A stretch of DNA of 64,000 nucleotides, taken from the NCBI GenBank assembly GCA_028641055.1, contig CM054063.1, positions 179,868,756 to 179,932,755 of the forward strand. The letters are read 5' to 3'. This document shows, in pieces, positions 11,268 through 22,154 of the stretch (position 1 is its first letter; each line of letters starts with the position of its first letter). A model generated the notes under the pieces. The model was given only the letters and a program-made list of their open reading frames with translations, was not told the DNA's origin and ran no database searches. The translations under genes were made by a program, and so were the position numbers. Source of the stretch: Alopecurus myosuroides (taxonomy: Eukaryota; Streptophyta; Magnoliopsida; Poales; Poaceae).

Positions 11268-13031
11268 ATGGGTGATAGAACTAAATTAAGTGACTACACA
11301 AATACACCCAATGACCAATTCATTGCTAGGCCAATTACTACACCTAAAATACAAGCTGAAAGCTATGAAGTAAGTCCTATTTTATTGAATTTAATTACTA
11401 GAGAGCAATTTGGTGGTAGTGCTATGGAGGATGCCTCTATGCATCTTCATGATTTCATGGAAATATGTGATATGCAAAAATTTAAAAATGTGGAAAGTAG
11501 TGTTTTAAAACTGAAATTATTTCCTTTTTCACTTAGAGGAAAGGCTAAAGAATGGTTACTTTCACTACCTACAGCTAGTATAAAGTCTTGGGATGATTTA
11601 AAAGAAGCTTCCATTAAGAAATATTATCCTCCCGTTAAAATTTTGCAAAATAGGAATAATATCCTCTCATTTAGGCAAAATGATAATGAACATGTAGCCA
11701 TGGAATGGGATAGAATTAAATTAATGCTTAGAACATGCCCATCACATGGAGTAAATGAATGGACCATACTACACTTTTTTTATAATGGTCTAAACTACAT
11801 GTCTAGAAATATACTTGATTCTGCTGCTGGAGGTGCCTTTATGAGTAAAACTGTAGGAGAGGCTAAGAGCATATTAGAAAGCATATTGCAAAATTATAGT
11901 CAATGGAATACTGAAAGAGCACCCAATCCCACTAAGAAAATAAACTCCATTGAAGAAACCAATGATTTGTCTTCTAAAATGGACACTATTCTTGCTTTTA
12001 TTAATAAACAAAATATGGAGAATGTGCCTTTGCAGGAGCTAGTTGGTAGTAATTCTGAAGGTGTGGATGTTAATTTTGTTAGGAATTATGGTAGCAATGG
12101 TTTTGGTAATGCTTACAATTCATATAGTAAACCTCCTTATGTGCCAAATAAACCTTTTGTTCCATATCCTAATGCTAATGAAAATAAGTGGAAGCCTTCT
12201 AGTGAAATTTCTGAATTTAATAAATTGCTTATGGAACAAGTTGCTAGTCACAATGCTATGATACATGAGTTAAATAAGTATATTGCATCCATTAGTAGTG
12301 ATATTAAAGGATTGCAACTTCAATCTTCGAATTTAGATAAAGCATTGTCAAAATTAGCTGATAATCAAGCAACTCTATTAAGCATGTCAGCAGGAAAGCC
12401 ACAAGCACAACCTAGTGTAGGAATGAATTCTATTACTATTGCTGCTCCTATTATTGAAAATATTGATCATATTTCTGAGAATACAAGTGAGCATGTCCCT
12501 ACTAGCTTAGAAGAAACTTTGAATGAAATAGTGAAGTACCCTGAATATTTACTTCCATATATGTCTTATCTTGCTTGTAAAGATGAAATTAGTCCTCATG
12601 AATCAAGCATGCTAGCTAAATTAGAGAGTAAAGTAGAGGAAATTATGATGCTTACTGAAATTAAGGATCCATTGCTTGATTTAGGAAAAAGTAGTTTGCA
12701 AGAACTTATTGCTACTCTACAAAAATTTGCTAGTGATCCCACTATAAATGTTAATCAACCTGGCTTTGGATCTTATATTGCTAATCATGTCTTGCAAGAA
12801 AAAATTTCTAGGTACAAGAATGAGGCCATGATACCTCCTAAGCTTGGGGATGCATGGATCCCCAAGGTGCTAGTTTCAATTGGAAAAGAAATTCACCATG
12901 CTATGTTAGATCTAGGTTCTAGTGTATCGGCACTCTCTAAAGAATTATATGAATTGCTAGAACTAGAAAATTTAGAAAAGTGCTCAAGTGAATTTGTCCT
13001 TGCTGATAACTCTACTAAACATGCTGTATGA
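11268..13031 (+). CDS. gag: Gag with start of aspartic protease, element A
   Basis: The 587-residue frame encodes an Athila-type Gag. Residues about 80-210 are the retrotransposon gag domain (KLFPFSLRGKAKEWLLSLP, then SWDDLKEASIKKYYPP and a helical region ending near EAKSILESI). Residues 230-400 are low-complexity and coiled-coil-like, and no zinc knuckle is present. Near residues 545-560 the protease begins with HHAMLDLGSSVSAL, where DLG takes the place of the usual catalytic DTG, as in many Athila elements. The frame ends at a TGA (13029-13031) inside the protease; coding similarity continues in the same frame beyond it. The ATG at 11268 follows an A-rich leader and starts with MGDRTKLSDY. 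The Gag part looks intact. Confidence 0.85.
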   Translation: MGDRTKLSDYTNTPNDQFIARPITTPKIQAESYEVSPILLNLITREQFGGSAMEDASMHLHDFMEICDMQKFKNVESSVLKLKLFPFSLRGKAKEWLLSLPTASIKSWDDLKEASIKKYYPPVKILQNRNNILSFRQNDNEHVAMEWDRIKLMLRTCPSHGVNEWTILHFFYNGLNYMSRNILDSAAGGAFMSKTVGEAKSILESILQNYSQWNTERAPNPTKKINSIEETNDLSSKMDTILAFINKQNMENVPLQELVGSNSEGVDVNFVRNYGSNGFGNAYNSYSKPPYVPNKPFVPYPNANENKWKPSSEISEFNKLLMEQVASHNAMIHELNKYIASISSDIKGLQLQSSNLDKALSKLADNQATLLSMSAGKPQAQPSVGMNSITIAAPIIENIDHISENTSEHVPTSLEETLNEIVKYPEYLLPYMSYLACKDEISPHESSMLAKLESKVEEIMMLTEIKDPLLDLGKSSLQELIATLQKFASDPTINVNQPGFGSYIANHVLQEKISRYKNEAMIPPKLGDAWIPKVLVSIGKEIHHAMLDLGSSVSALSKELYELLELENLEKCSSEFVLADNSTKHAV

Positions 13032-13283
13032 CAAGTAAAAGATGTTATGATTGAATTGCACATGACTTTCGTACCCGTTGATTTCATTATTATGGATACG
13101 GGGGATAAATCCCCTAGTCCTATTATTTTGGGTAGACCTTTTCTTCGTACTACAGGTGGAATCATAGACTCCAAGGAATGGAATGTCAAGTTTAAGTTCC
13201 CTAACAAGAAAAGCATGGAGCACTTCCCAAGGAAGAGGGGCACGCTGAAGAACAAGCTCCCTCATGAGCTTTATCCCTCTTGA
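13032..13283 (+). pseudogene. C-terminal half of aspartic protease, behind an in-frame TGA
   Basis: The frame of the upstream Gag continues after TGA 13029-13031. It shows typical retropepsin C-terminal features, FVPVDFIIMDT and the flap-distal motif IILGRPFLRTTGGIID, then a basic tail and a stop at 13281-13283. A single C-to-T change turning CGA into TGA would explain the break (inference). Nothing resembling reverse transcriptase follows. Confidence 0.75.
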
Positions 13284-15644
13284 TTATCAAGTAAGTAAAG
13301 CCTAGCTATATGGCTATAAAGAAAGCGCTTTACGGGAGGCAACCCGGTTGTTTTTGTTTGGATTTTCCTAGTGTCCTCATTATGTCTCAAGAGATTAGTT
13401 TTTTTGTTTTAATTCTGGAGTTTTCAATAAAGAGTCAAGTAAACCCATTTGGACTTATAAGTTGTTATCCTAGTGCATGAAATTTTTGTTTCAGCACGAG
13501 TCTGCTCACCGTATGATTTTACATTTTTTATTGGTATGTCGGATTGAGCTAATTTTTTAGTATGTTCTGCAACTTTTCGTCCTCTGTAAGAACAAAAATT
13601 GGCTTAATTTTTTGACGAGTCTAGTTTAGGGAAAAACGTTCGTTTGTCTGCTGCTGCTTTTCTGGACAGATTCTGCCTTCTTTTGTTTTATGCACTCTTT
13701 GGGCTTGGGAATCGAATTCCATGATTCTTTCAAGCAAGAGAGTGAACATACAACATAATGAACCTTATTGTATATCTACTGGAGCATTTTATTTGGAATT
13801 TTTCACATCAAGCATGTGATTTGTTTGTCCTTGCTAATCTCACCCTACAGAAAAAGAATGGGAGAAACATGTTTTGTGAAGTTTTTTCACAGGGAATAGA
13901 GGAGCTGCGCCTCAAGACATATAAGAATGGTGAAAGCCATAAGCTTGGGATGTTATGAACACCCCACTGGAGCTACACTCTTTTGGTTAGCACACGTCTA
14001 TTTTCTGTTTTTCTAAGCAAAGCATTTATCGTAGAGACTTGAAACGTCTAGTTTTTGTTTTTATTTTTGTTTTGATAAGACCACCATCATTTTATATGAG
14101 ATTGAGCTACTGGAGTTTGGGGTTGGAATGTATTGGATTCTAGTATTATGACTTGGAATAGGGATGCCATGGTTGATTTGAAGAGCTACATATGTTTGCA
14201 TGATTTATATGCTTTTTATGTGTAGAAATTTGCAATAATGTTGTCTTGAGCTATCTCTTATTCATGTCCTTGATGTTAATTGCTGGTTTATTTAGTTTGT
14301 CATGAAATGAGTAGTTCTATGGACATATGCATGCATAGTAGCTGGTCAACTATCTCCCTCTTGCTAGCCCAAAAATTTAAAAATTCCAACAAGTAAAAAC
14401 TTGTTTCCAACACTCCTTAGCCAAGTATTTCCAGTGAGTCCACCATATCTTCCCATTAGCTTCATTGCTATTCCGAGTATGTTCACCATGTTATTGTGTT
14501 ATTTATGTTCTAAATTAAGATATTCACTTTATTAATTTTCATGGGTTGAACTTGGGATAGGACTCTCACGAACTTTTGAAGGCACACTTTACTTTTTATG
14601 CATCTAATAAACATGACCCCATAATGGGAGCCACAAGTTTTGCGTTTGACAAGTGTGTGGTTGGGAGCTAGCTATAAACGTGTATCACTGAAAAGCTTTC
14701 AACATTTCACAAAAAATTTACATTTGGCTGATATCATGTACTTTTGTTTTTGGACTCCTGCCATGCCGAAATGAAATAGAGGAATAGTAAGTTTTGATGA
14801 GTAAGTATCTATATAACTAGAGAAACGCATTGGGCCGCTAACCCAAGCCATGCTTTATCATGGTGGAAATTTACTTACAGCATGAGTGACTCTACAACAC
14901 ATCCTATAATAAAATAAGAAGTTGTGCATAATAGTGAATGAAAATAAAAAGGATGATGAGTCTACTCCGTTTGTTCATCTTGTCATTGTAACATGGGCTT
15001 GTTTCCATGTCATGGGGCAAGAGGTACCTCTTTGCGGTTATCTATGATGTCATTAATACTTATTATGATTGTACAAAGCTTATTAGGAATCATAAGTTGA
15101 GTAATCATGGAGTAGGTTTTCACACTCACGGGGCATGAGGCTTTCAACCACCTTGTCATTCTCATTACTTCAATACTCACAATTTTAAGATGCTAGTGAC
15201 AAAGGGGCAATGAGAGTCCTAGATCAATGGATACCACATTTCAATTAGTAATTTTAGTTGAATAATTTAGAGGCTAAATAAGACTTGATCATGTTTTACC
15301 TCTACCTAGTTTTCTCCAAAGTGTCCACCATATTTTCTATTCTCCATTATGCTATTATTTGACCAATATAGGATTTTATTTTTAATTTTGTGTATGCATT
15401 TGGTCCATAGTTCTTTTATTTCATTATACACTTTGTGAACTTTCATGAAGCATCTTTGCTTGCATATTTGATATTTCTTACAACATGAATTGTATATTGC
15501 TACTCATTTCTAGTATTAATCATTTGATTATATGTAGCATGAATAATCCTCCTTGATATCCCATGATTGTTTCAGTATGCAAAACCCATCTTAGTTTTAT
15601 CACCTTCATACTCGAGGACGAGCATGGGTTAAGCTTGGGGATGT
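13284..15644 (+). other. Long non-coding 3' region of element A
   Basis: This 2.36-kb AT-rich stretch has no convincing gene. It opens with a block containing GCTATATGGCTATAAAGAAA and GCGCTTTACGGGAGG. It ends with the polypurine tract AAGCTTGGGGATG at 15631-15643, just before the 3' LTR. It is nearly collinear and near-identical with 53380-55741 of element B. A one-base-shorter copy of the polypurine motif lies at 13941. Confidence 0.8.
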
Positions 15645-17312
15645 TGATGCATGTAAAATGCATAGATGAATTTTGCATATTTTCACATGGTTTTCTATTA
15701 CATATTGCATCATATAAGGGTATAATTCAATGTTTTATAGTATTTTGGGGTTAAATTACAAAGTCCCCCAACTTTTATGGAATTAACCCTGCATGTCAGC
15801 AACCCTGTTATCTATATTTTTGACGTTTCAGGGGGCAAACTTCCGCGAAATCACCTGAAAATCTGCGGGGGTCATTTTCTTGGAAGGAGAAGACTTGCGG
15901 GCGAAGGATCCACGAGAATTGGGCAAGGAGGCCCAAAAGAGGACCCTCCACGCGGCCAGATTCCTTGGCCGCGTGAGAGGCCCCCTTTTGGCCCCTGTGG
16001 CCCCAATTCCTTCCATCTTCGACTTACCGACTCCGTCTTGACCTAAAACCGACTATAAAAAGGGTCCCCCGTACCCTTACGGGGGAGAGGGCCGCCGAAA
16101 CACCGAAACAGAGACCAGAAGTTCCAGATTGGAGGGGGAAAACTCCGGCGGGGCGCCGCCGGTGTGATTTCCTACCCCTCCAACGTCATCTCCATCGACA
16201 TCTCCATGAAGAGGGAGTAGTCTACCCCAGGGCTATGGGTTTGTGGAAGTAGCACTTGTATCTCTCTCTCTATGTGCTTCACTAATTAGATCCGTATGAG
16301 CTGCCTCACATGATTACGGGCACCGTTGTAATTCCTATGTGGTGGATCTTTTCTATGAGTTATTGAATCTGAGATTGCAATTGTTTCTCTTGAGTTATTT
16401 GAGTAGATGTATCTTATGTACCCCGTTCTTATTTGCTAGCTTTGATCAATGTAGTTCTTGAGAGCGTGTGTGGGGTGATGGGTGCATTAGTTGGAGTAAC
16501 GGGGGGTGGCTAGTGCCGTGAAAGTGACAGAAGTTCAGCGATCCACTTAGGTTTTGTTAAACCTTTCTTAGTTACCTCACTAGGGATAAAAAGGAGTACC
16601 TTGTTACCGGGGATTTGAAGTGACACTAATCAATCTCCATGACTAGATCTAGCAAGTTCTTACTTCAACTTCATGTCACATTGCTTAAAGTTATACTCTA
16701 GTTTTTCCTTAATTATCGAGGTGTTATGATTTATTTCGCATCTTGGTGGAGTATAAGAGGGATCAATATGACTGTAGAGATCTCTATGCTAGGACGTGAT
16801 GCCCATATGAAAGTACTCAATGTTAACATGTTATTGTAATCTCACATGTAATTATTTATGTCCACCGTCTACTTTATTTGAGAGAATGCAAGTGTGAAAC
16901 CATGAACCCCGGTCCTATTTTAAATATAAGAAAACACTCTAGTTACTTTACTTGCATCTCCAATTCGAATTTACATTATCTCCATCACCACTTGCATCAA
17001 AAAAATACAAAAACAATCCATTGCATATTTATTTTCTCATTTGCATTTAGTAGTAGATTTAATTATTGCACATTTACTTTCAGTTTTGCATTGCAATTTA
17101 GAAGTCTCACACCTTGTGCTTGACAACCACTTGGTGAGGTTGAGGGCACAAAATTCTCTATTTGTTTGCAGGATCCTGGAGGAAGCTTGGAAGACAACTG
17201 TTGAAATACTGGCTCCCCAAGAGTTCGATATAAACCCTCGAGTCACCCTCGTGGGGAAGAAGGCTTGCCACTAGCTACACACTCTGCACTTGGAGTCTCA
17301 ACCTAGCCATCA
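15645..17312 (+). repeat. 3' LTR of element A
   Basis: The 1668-bp copy of 9254-10920 has about 35 differences by eye, including one small indel. It ends GCCATCA and is followed by acaag (17313-17317). The hairpin (15949-15975) and TATA box are kept. Confidence 0.9.
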
Positions 17313-17317
17313 ACAAG

Positions 17318-18161
17318 CACACCTTAAATTTCATGTTCCCGTCAATGGACAAACACCACAATTTATCTCTTGAATAGCCTCTATCTAATACAAACATAAC
17401 ACCCACATTGTCACCTTGGCACTATGAAGATTATACTCAACACAAACATCAAGAAACCTTATGATTCCATAATACAATTCAACAAAGCACAACATAGCCA
17501 CTACATAATGGACGGGAGACATCGTGGATTCAACTATATTAACATGGTTCACGATCACAATCTAGAGCACATCATGGGAGAGAGAGAGATAACCCTCAAC
17601 CCCGAGGAGGGACTACTCTCGCATCATCGTGGGAGGCTGCAGCATCGATGGAGATGGCTCAGGGGGCACTTCCCCGTCCCGACAGGGTGCCAGAACAGGA
17701 ACTTATGTCCCCTGAATTAGGGTTTTTGATGGCGGTGGAGCTCATATGCGTTTCTCGAAAACAAATCCTCTGGTATGGCTCCGAATTAGGTCAAGAGAGA
17801 TTTATGGGCAAAGGGGCGACACGAGGCGGTGCTTGAGGCCTCCAGGAGCCCTCCCGGCGCGGGCTAGGACCAAGCTAGGGGAGATCGCAGCCGGCAGGCT
17901 CCTGGGGGCCTGTGGCTCCCCTCTGGGTGTCCTTCTGGCTTACAGGCTCTTCCTGTGAACAAAAGATGCTCGTAAATTTTCAGCCAATTCCGAGCACTTC
18001 CATTTTTTTGACCTTTTCTGCAATTCACAGCAAAACAGACACAATCTAGAATTGGGCATCTTGTTAATAGGTTAGTCCAATAAATGATAGAAAAAATAGG
18101 GAAAACATGTAAAAAACAAGCATGGAGCATCAAAAATTATAGATACGTTTGAGACGTATCA
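17318..18161 (-). repeat. 5' LTR of Athila-like no. 1, outer part
   Basis: This is the continuation of 8766-9253 beyond element A. On the minus strand it begins TGATACGTCTCAAACG at 18161. The five bases beyond it are gctcc. It belongs to the same broad family as the solo LTR at 22155-23567. Confidence 0.8.
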
Positions 18162-18640
18162 GCTCCGCACATGGGCGTTATTGTTAATAGTACGCCGACT
18201 TGTATGGAGGCGCTATGTCGTGAGTCATGGATATCCGACTGTTCTTCCGCTTGGTCTTTGTTTGCGAGAGGAATTACAGAGGAAAAGGAAAGGAACTCTG
18301 GGTCATAACTCTCCTGATTGGGGTGTTATGTTGTTCAATAAAATGTCCCAATCGGAGGCATTATGACTTGAAAACTAACTTCCCCAACTTATTCTATTGT
18401 GTTTTGTAGGGAAAAGAAGGTGCTAAATTTTTTTTGTAACTCGTAGCACGTTAAGAATGACAAATTCATGTTATTTGCACAAACACAAAAAAATACAGAA
18501 GTTCATAACATTAGTAGAACGTCCGGATATCACATACTCTATTAGACTACAATGTTTAAAATGAAATCCACATAATGGAGTGCATGCCATAGTTCACTCT
18601 TAAGTACATAATGAACAATTCAGATAGCTACTGTCTCGAC
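18162..18640. other. Flank of the MULE, no gene assigned
   Basis: The stretch lies between the Athila-like LTR and the last coding sequence of the MULE. A short plus-strand frame (18181-18366, 61 codons) contains LCLREELQRKRKGTLGHN, but I do not recognise it. It could be the end of a captured or older gene fragment, or chance. The remainder is AT-rich and may be the 3' untranslated part of the MULE gene. Confidence 0.35.
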
Positions 18641-18641
18641 C

Positions 18642-19062
18642 TAGGTCCCTTCCTCTTTTTCATTCCTCTTGTAACTGAACTCTTGTTCCACTTCCTTCTC
18701 CCTTGCAAGTCTAGCCTCGTAAAGCACCCTATCCCTGAAAATGTGCTCCCTAGTTTGATTTTCCGCCTCCAGTGCCCATAACTTCTTCGTCCGCTCTTCA
18801 AAATCCTTTTGACGTTGCTTCGCCGCCTGTTCGAGCTTTTGACCTACGCCATTGGTACGACCAGTACTATTCCTTCATATTAAGATTTCTTGCCCTCTCC
18901 GCTTCTTCTTCCTCCCTCTTCTTAAGCCCAAGTTTAGCTGCATCTTGCTCTTTCACCTTCCTCAAACCAACTTCCAACCAGCCCTGCTTCTCACCTTCAT
19001 CGTCTGAGTCGTCCTCCCACTTCAATGTTGCCTTGTTGGGTTGAGAAGCCGCCACACCTATG
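18642..19062 (-). pseudogene. C-terminal coiled-coil exons associated with the MULE
   Basis: The minus strand has a possible acceptor (TTTTTTTTCATAG at about 19061-19073) followed by an open frame starting VAASQPNKATLKWEDD. It runs through a charged, coiled-coil-like stretch (KKREEEEAERARNLNMKE) to a stop near 18867. Further charged coding-like sequence with LEAENQTREHIFRDRVLYEA follows at about 18645-18830 in another frame. It lies downstream of the GRG tail of the transposase, so it could be its last exons or a gene fragment carried by the element. Function is unknown. Confidence 0.45.
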
Positions 19063-19270
19063 AAAAAAAATTCAAAGTAAAACTTAGTATGGAGACAACA
19101 CATGAGCATAAAAATAATAAAAAAATGTAGAATAATATTATTTACCTTAACACCACCCTCTACCTCTACGTTTAGGCCTAATCGGTTTTTTTTTACTCTG
19201 AACTAGTGCCCCAACCCTCCACGTCTATTCACAACCTAACCATATCCTCCATCACCGCCATTATTAACTA

Positions 19271-20392
19271 TTATGTACTAGTTACTCCACCATGACCGCT
19301 TGTACCACCTCCGTTAACAATGGGGTCACCATGTCTGTGGGCCCTCCCAAAACCAGTACAAGTTCGACCACCATGGCCCCGGTCATGACCTCCGTCACCG
19401 CTTGGACCACCTCCATCAACATTTCCTCCACCAGAAGGAGCACCATCACTATTTAGTACACCACATATGTGGGCGCCAACATTTTCGCGGCCACTTTGGC
19501 CACCACCTCTATCACCATTCCCACAGCCACGATCTTTGCCACCTTCGGCATTTCCACCGCTCACACCGCCATCTTCACCGTTTCCTTCTCTATGCCCGCT
19601 AATATTTCCGCGGCCACTTCGGCAACCACCTCTACCACGACCACCATTGCCATGGCCGCGACCATGTCTATCCTTACCATTTCCACTGCTCGCACCGCCA
19701 TCTTCAGCATTTCCTTCTCCGTGTCCGCTAACATTTCTGTGACTACTTCGACCACCACCTCTACCATGACCACCATTGCCACGGCCGCGACCATGGCCAC
19801 CCTCCGCATTTCCACCGCTCGCACCACCGGCAACAACATTTCCTTCTCCATGGCCACTAACATTTCCGCGGCCACTTCGGCCACCACCTCTACCATGACC
19901 ACCATTGCCTTCAACATCATATTCTTCTCTGTGGCCGCCAGCTCCACCTCTCCCACCACTATCGTCAACATTTTTTCTTCGGCCACGCCCCAAAACACTT
20001 GTATTGCCACCTTCTTTGCTTGTACTTGTACCATTTTTTCTCTTCCTTGTTGTACCACTAGTACTATTACCCTCAGAACCATAAGTCGGTGGGTTCTCGC
20101 TTTCACGAGGGTCGCAGAAATGTTAGTTGCCCCATGTGGGGAAAATACCACCACCCCAATCATCCATGTCATTCTTGAACCGCTTTGTTTGGAATCTTCC
20201 AACTTTCTTGACCTTAGTAGCAGGATCAGGGTATAGCGAGAGTCCGTCGTAATCTAGCCAAACCGATTGGTCTAGGAAGGGCTCGAACCTCCCTGCCCAT
20301 GTGGCCTTCACAGTTTCAATGGCATAATATCCTATACTAATATTACTTGAGGACTCGTAACCTACATGTCTCTTACGACCCGCTTTGATCAC
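19271..20392 (-). pseudogene. MULE transposase C-terminus with GRG-repeat tail
   Basis: The frame at 20123-20392 continues directly from the SWIM zinc finger (residues beginning VIKAGRKRHVGYESSS) and reads through a typical post-SWIM region to a TAA at 20123-20125. The same frame then stays open from 19993 to 19271. It encodes about 240 residues rich in Gly, Arg and His, with three to four imperfect repeats of about 42 residues around GGHGRGGGRS and VSGHGEGN. Because both parts share one frame, the GRG tail belongs to the transposase and is separated only by one nonsense codon. Such tails are common in grass MULE proteins and may bind nucleic acid (family knowledge). Confidence 0.7.
19470..19960. 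repeat. Minisatellite coding for GRG-rich repeats
   Basis: Imperfect tandem units of about 126-129 bp encode the repeated GRG-rich segment of the MULE tail. The plus-strand frames here (for example 19469-20236, rich in Thr, Ile and Ser) are products of the same repeats and not genes. Confidence 0.65.
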
Positions 20393-22154
20393 GTGTGCAC
20401 ATGGGAGATGATATATGGTTGGTCTATAGCATGAACACTCGCCGGTTGTTAGATTAACCTTGAAAGCCCCGCTTCCATACTGGACACCACTTTATGTGAT
20501 CCCACCTTGCTCGATGACTTGATAAATCAAATTTGTGTTGTCAAATTCTTCTACCTATACCGTGTATTCCTTGTAGGTCTAGTACGTCATCCAACTGTCG
20601 ATATTTTTTGGGTACTTGAACATCTTTTTGGCCTTGTTGTTCCCAACAATTAGCTTCTCCATTTTCTCACTATATTTCAGGAAGTATTCATTCATCTTCA
20701 AAAACATATATTCCACTATTGCTGACACGGGCAATGCCCTTAATCACATTGTTGAAACATTTGGCTATGTTGCTTGTCATGTCACCGTACCTCATGCCGA
20801 GGTGGTCATAGGCTCGCGACCATTTTTTCATGTCTAGCATGTTCCCTGTGAGGAATTATTTGCCTCCTAGTTTGGCAGCAGTGAATATTTCATAAAATAT
20901 TTTCACGAAATGACGAGCGGTGAAGGCAAGGCAACAATCTAGGAAAAAAATCTACTATCTCCTTGCTTTTACATGCCATGTAGAAGTTCGAGATAAAATG
21001 TCTCATGCACCACCGATGGTGAACATGGGGTATCCTGGAATTTCAACTTCCACGTCATTGAGTATCCCTTGGTGTCGGTTCGAGATGATGCAAACCTCTA
21101 TATCACGTCCAATTATCGTAGTCCTCACTAGGACAAGGAATCACTCCTAGTTCTCATTGTTCTCTATAGACACTAGTGTGAATGCCAACAGTAGCAACTG
21201 CTCACCACCATCGTGCCCTACCGCCGCCATGATTGTGCCATTGTAACTACCGGTGAGAAATTTACTATCCATGAACAAAAAGGGTCTAAGGTGCTTTAAA
21301 GTCTTTATGCAAGGCCCAAACTTCTAGAATGAACGTCCAAATATCTGTAAACTTTTACCTTTGTGCATCATTCTTTCTGAGCCAAAGGGCTCAACCACAT
21401 AGGTCATATCCGGGTTTTTCTGTGGTCATCCCTCCCAACAACATGGATATGCGGTTGTTCGACTCTTCCAAGTATCCATACAACATTCTGAATGCGGCTT
21501 GCTCGACCTTCCATGCCTTACCATACTTCACCGTGTAGCCATATAGGTCAAACACATACTTGATAACGGTTTTAATTGGACACGTTGGTAGGATCTTGAC
21601 CATTGATCTTATTTTCTGCCCAATGAACTCGGTGCTCAATTGGCGGTGATCATTCTTAGAATTGTCCTAGTCGATATTCTTCAGGGCATATCGATGCGTG
21701 AAGAAACATTATGTTAGCTTCAATTGTGGTATTTTCTTAGGTCCACCCTTTTTCATAGGCCTTGCACGGACAGTCCATAGACAATGATCCTATTCAAATA
21801 TGACTTGGTAACGGACCTTCTCGTCCGAGTACTTAACACTAAGTTCTCAATGATGCTTCAATGAGTAGTCATTTATCCATTGTTTTAGTTCTTCCAAGCA
21901 TGAAAATATGCTTGCTTTACCGACCCCATGATTGTTTAGCTTGTTTTCTTGATTCGAATAAGACCCTTGCCTAAGATTTTTAGTGGTAACACAATCAACA
22001 ATAGCCTTACGTGCAAGTCTTAGATCACAAAACAATGATGTCTGGTAATCCCGGCTAAATGCTTGCATAAAGGGACTTGCTTCCTTAACCGCAGACCACT
22101 CTCATCAATTTCCTCTTCCGAGCCTTCGTAGTCCGAATCCATTGTACATGCTCA
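20393..22154 (-). pseudogene. MULE transposase core (DDE domain and SWIM finger), inactivated
   Basis: Minus-strand protein similarity identifies a Mutator-like transposase, which cuts and pastes DNA with a DDE nuclease fold. Visible parts are an N-terminal MuDR-like block (DLRLARKAIVDCVTTKNLR, 21970-22030), the first catalytic-region motif FMDSKFLTGSYNGTIM with AVGHDGGEQLL (21195-21280), the ISNRHQGILN motif (about 21065-21085), a block with YGDMTSNIAKCFN (about 20750-20790), and a SWIM zinc finger (CSC...PCAH, 20393-20450). It is broken: a TAG (21147-21149) and a TGA (21141-21143) stand where relatives have Trp, the usual SDRH aspartate is Asn (21078-21080), further stops lie just upstream of the SWIM motif, and there are frame changes. 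Its N-terminus continues right of the solo LTR. Confidence 0.8.
22150..22154. repeat. Target-site duplication gctca of the solo LTR
   Basis: gctca at 22150-22154 is repeated at 23568-23572 immediately after the LTR, giving an exact 5-bp duplication. Confidence 0.88.

Larger units (their letters stand above)
9254..17312 (+). mobile_element. Element A: complete Gag-protease-only LTR element
   Basis: The element is 8059 bp, with LTRs at 9254-10920 (1667 bp) and 15645-17312 (1668 bp), TSD acaag, an Athila-type primer site and an AAGCTTGGGGATG polypurine tract. The internal part encodes only Gag plus an aspartic protease, followed by about 2.35 kb of non-coding DNA. Reverse transcriptase, RNase H and integrase are absent with no sign of a breakpoint, so it must borrow them from an autonomous relative (inference). 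I count about 35 differences between the LTRs (roughly 98% identity), which means a recent insertion. Its 3' half is nearly identical to that of element B. Confidence 0.92.
3629..18161 (-). mobile_element. Athila-like element no. 1, with element A nested in its 5' LTR
   Basis: A minus-strand Gypsy element of Athila type is inferred from its parts. They are a 46-bp 3' LTR stub (3629-3674), a polypurine tract, a long non-coding 3' region, degenerate coding remnants (6249-8594), a decayed primer site (8738-8755) and a 5' LTR split into 8766-9253 and 17318-18161. Joining the halves gives an LTR of 1332 bp. No reverse transcriptase, RNase H or integrase could be read, so it is a non-autonomous or badly decayed copy. 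The bases after the right end are gctcc; the left target duplication cannot be verified because the 3' LTR is truncated. Confidence 0.75.

Noticed and set aside
18181..18366. Short plus-strand ORF beside the MULE
   Set aside because: No recognisable domain and only 61 codons; noted in the flank entry but not called a gene.
19469..20236. Plus-strand 255-codon Thr/Ser/Ile-rich ORF resembling a cell-wall or mucin protein
   Set aside because: It is the shadow of the GRG-repeat tail of the minus-strand MULE protein.
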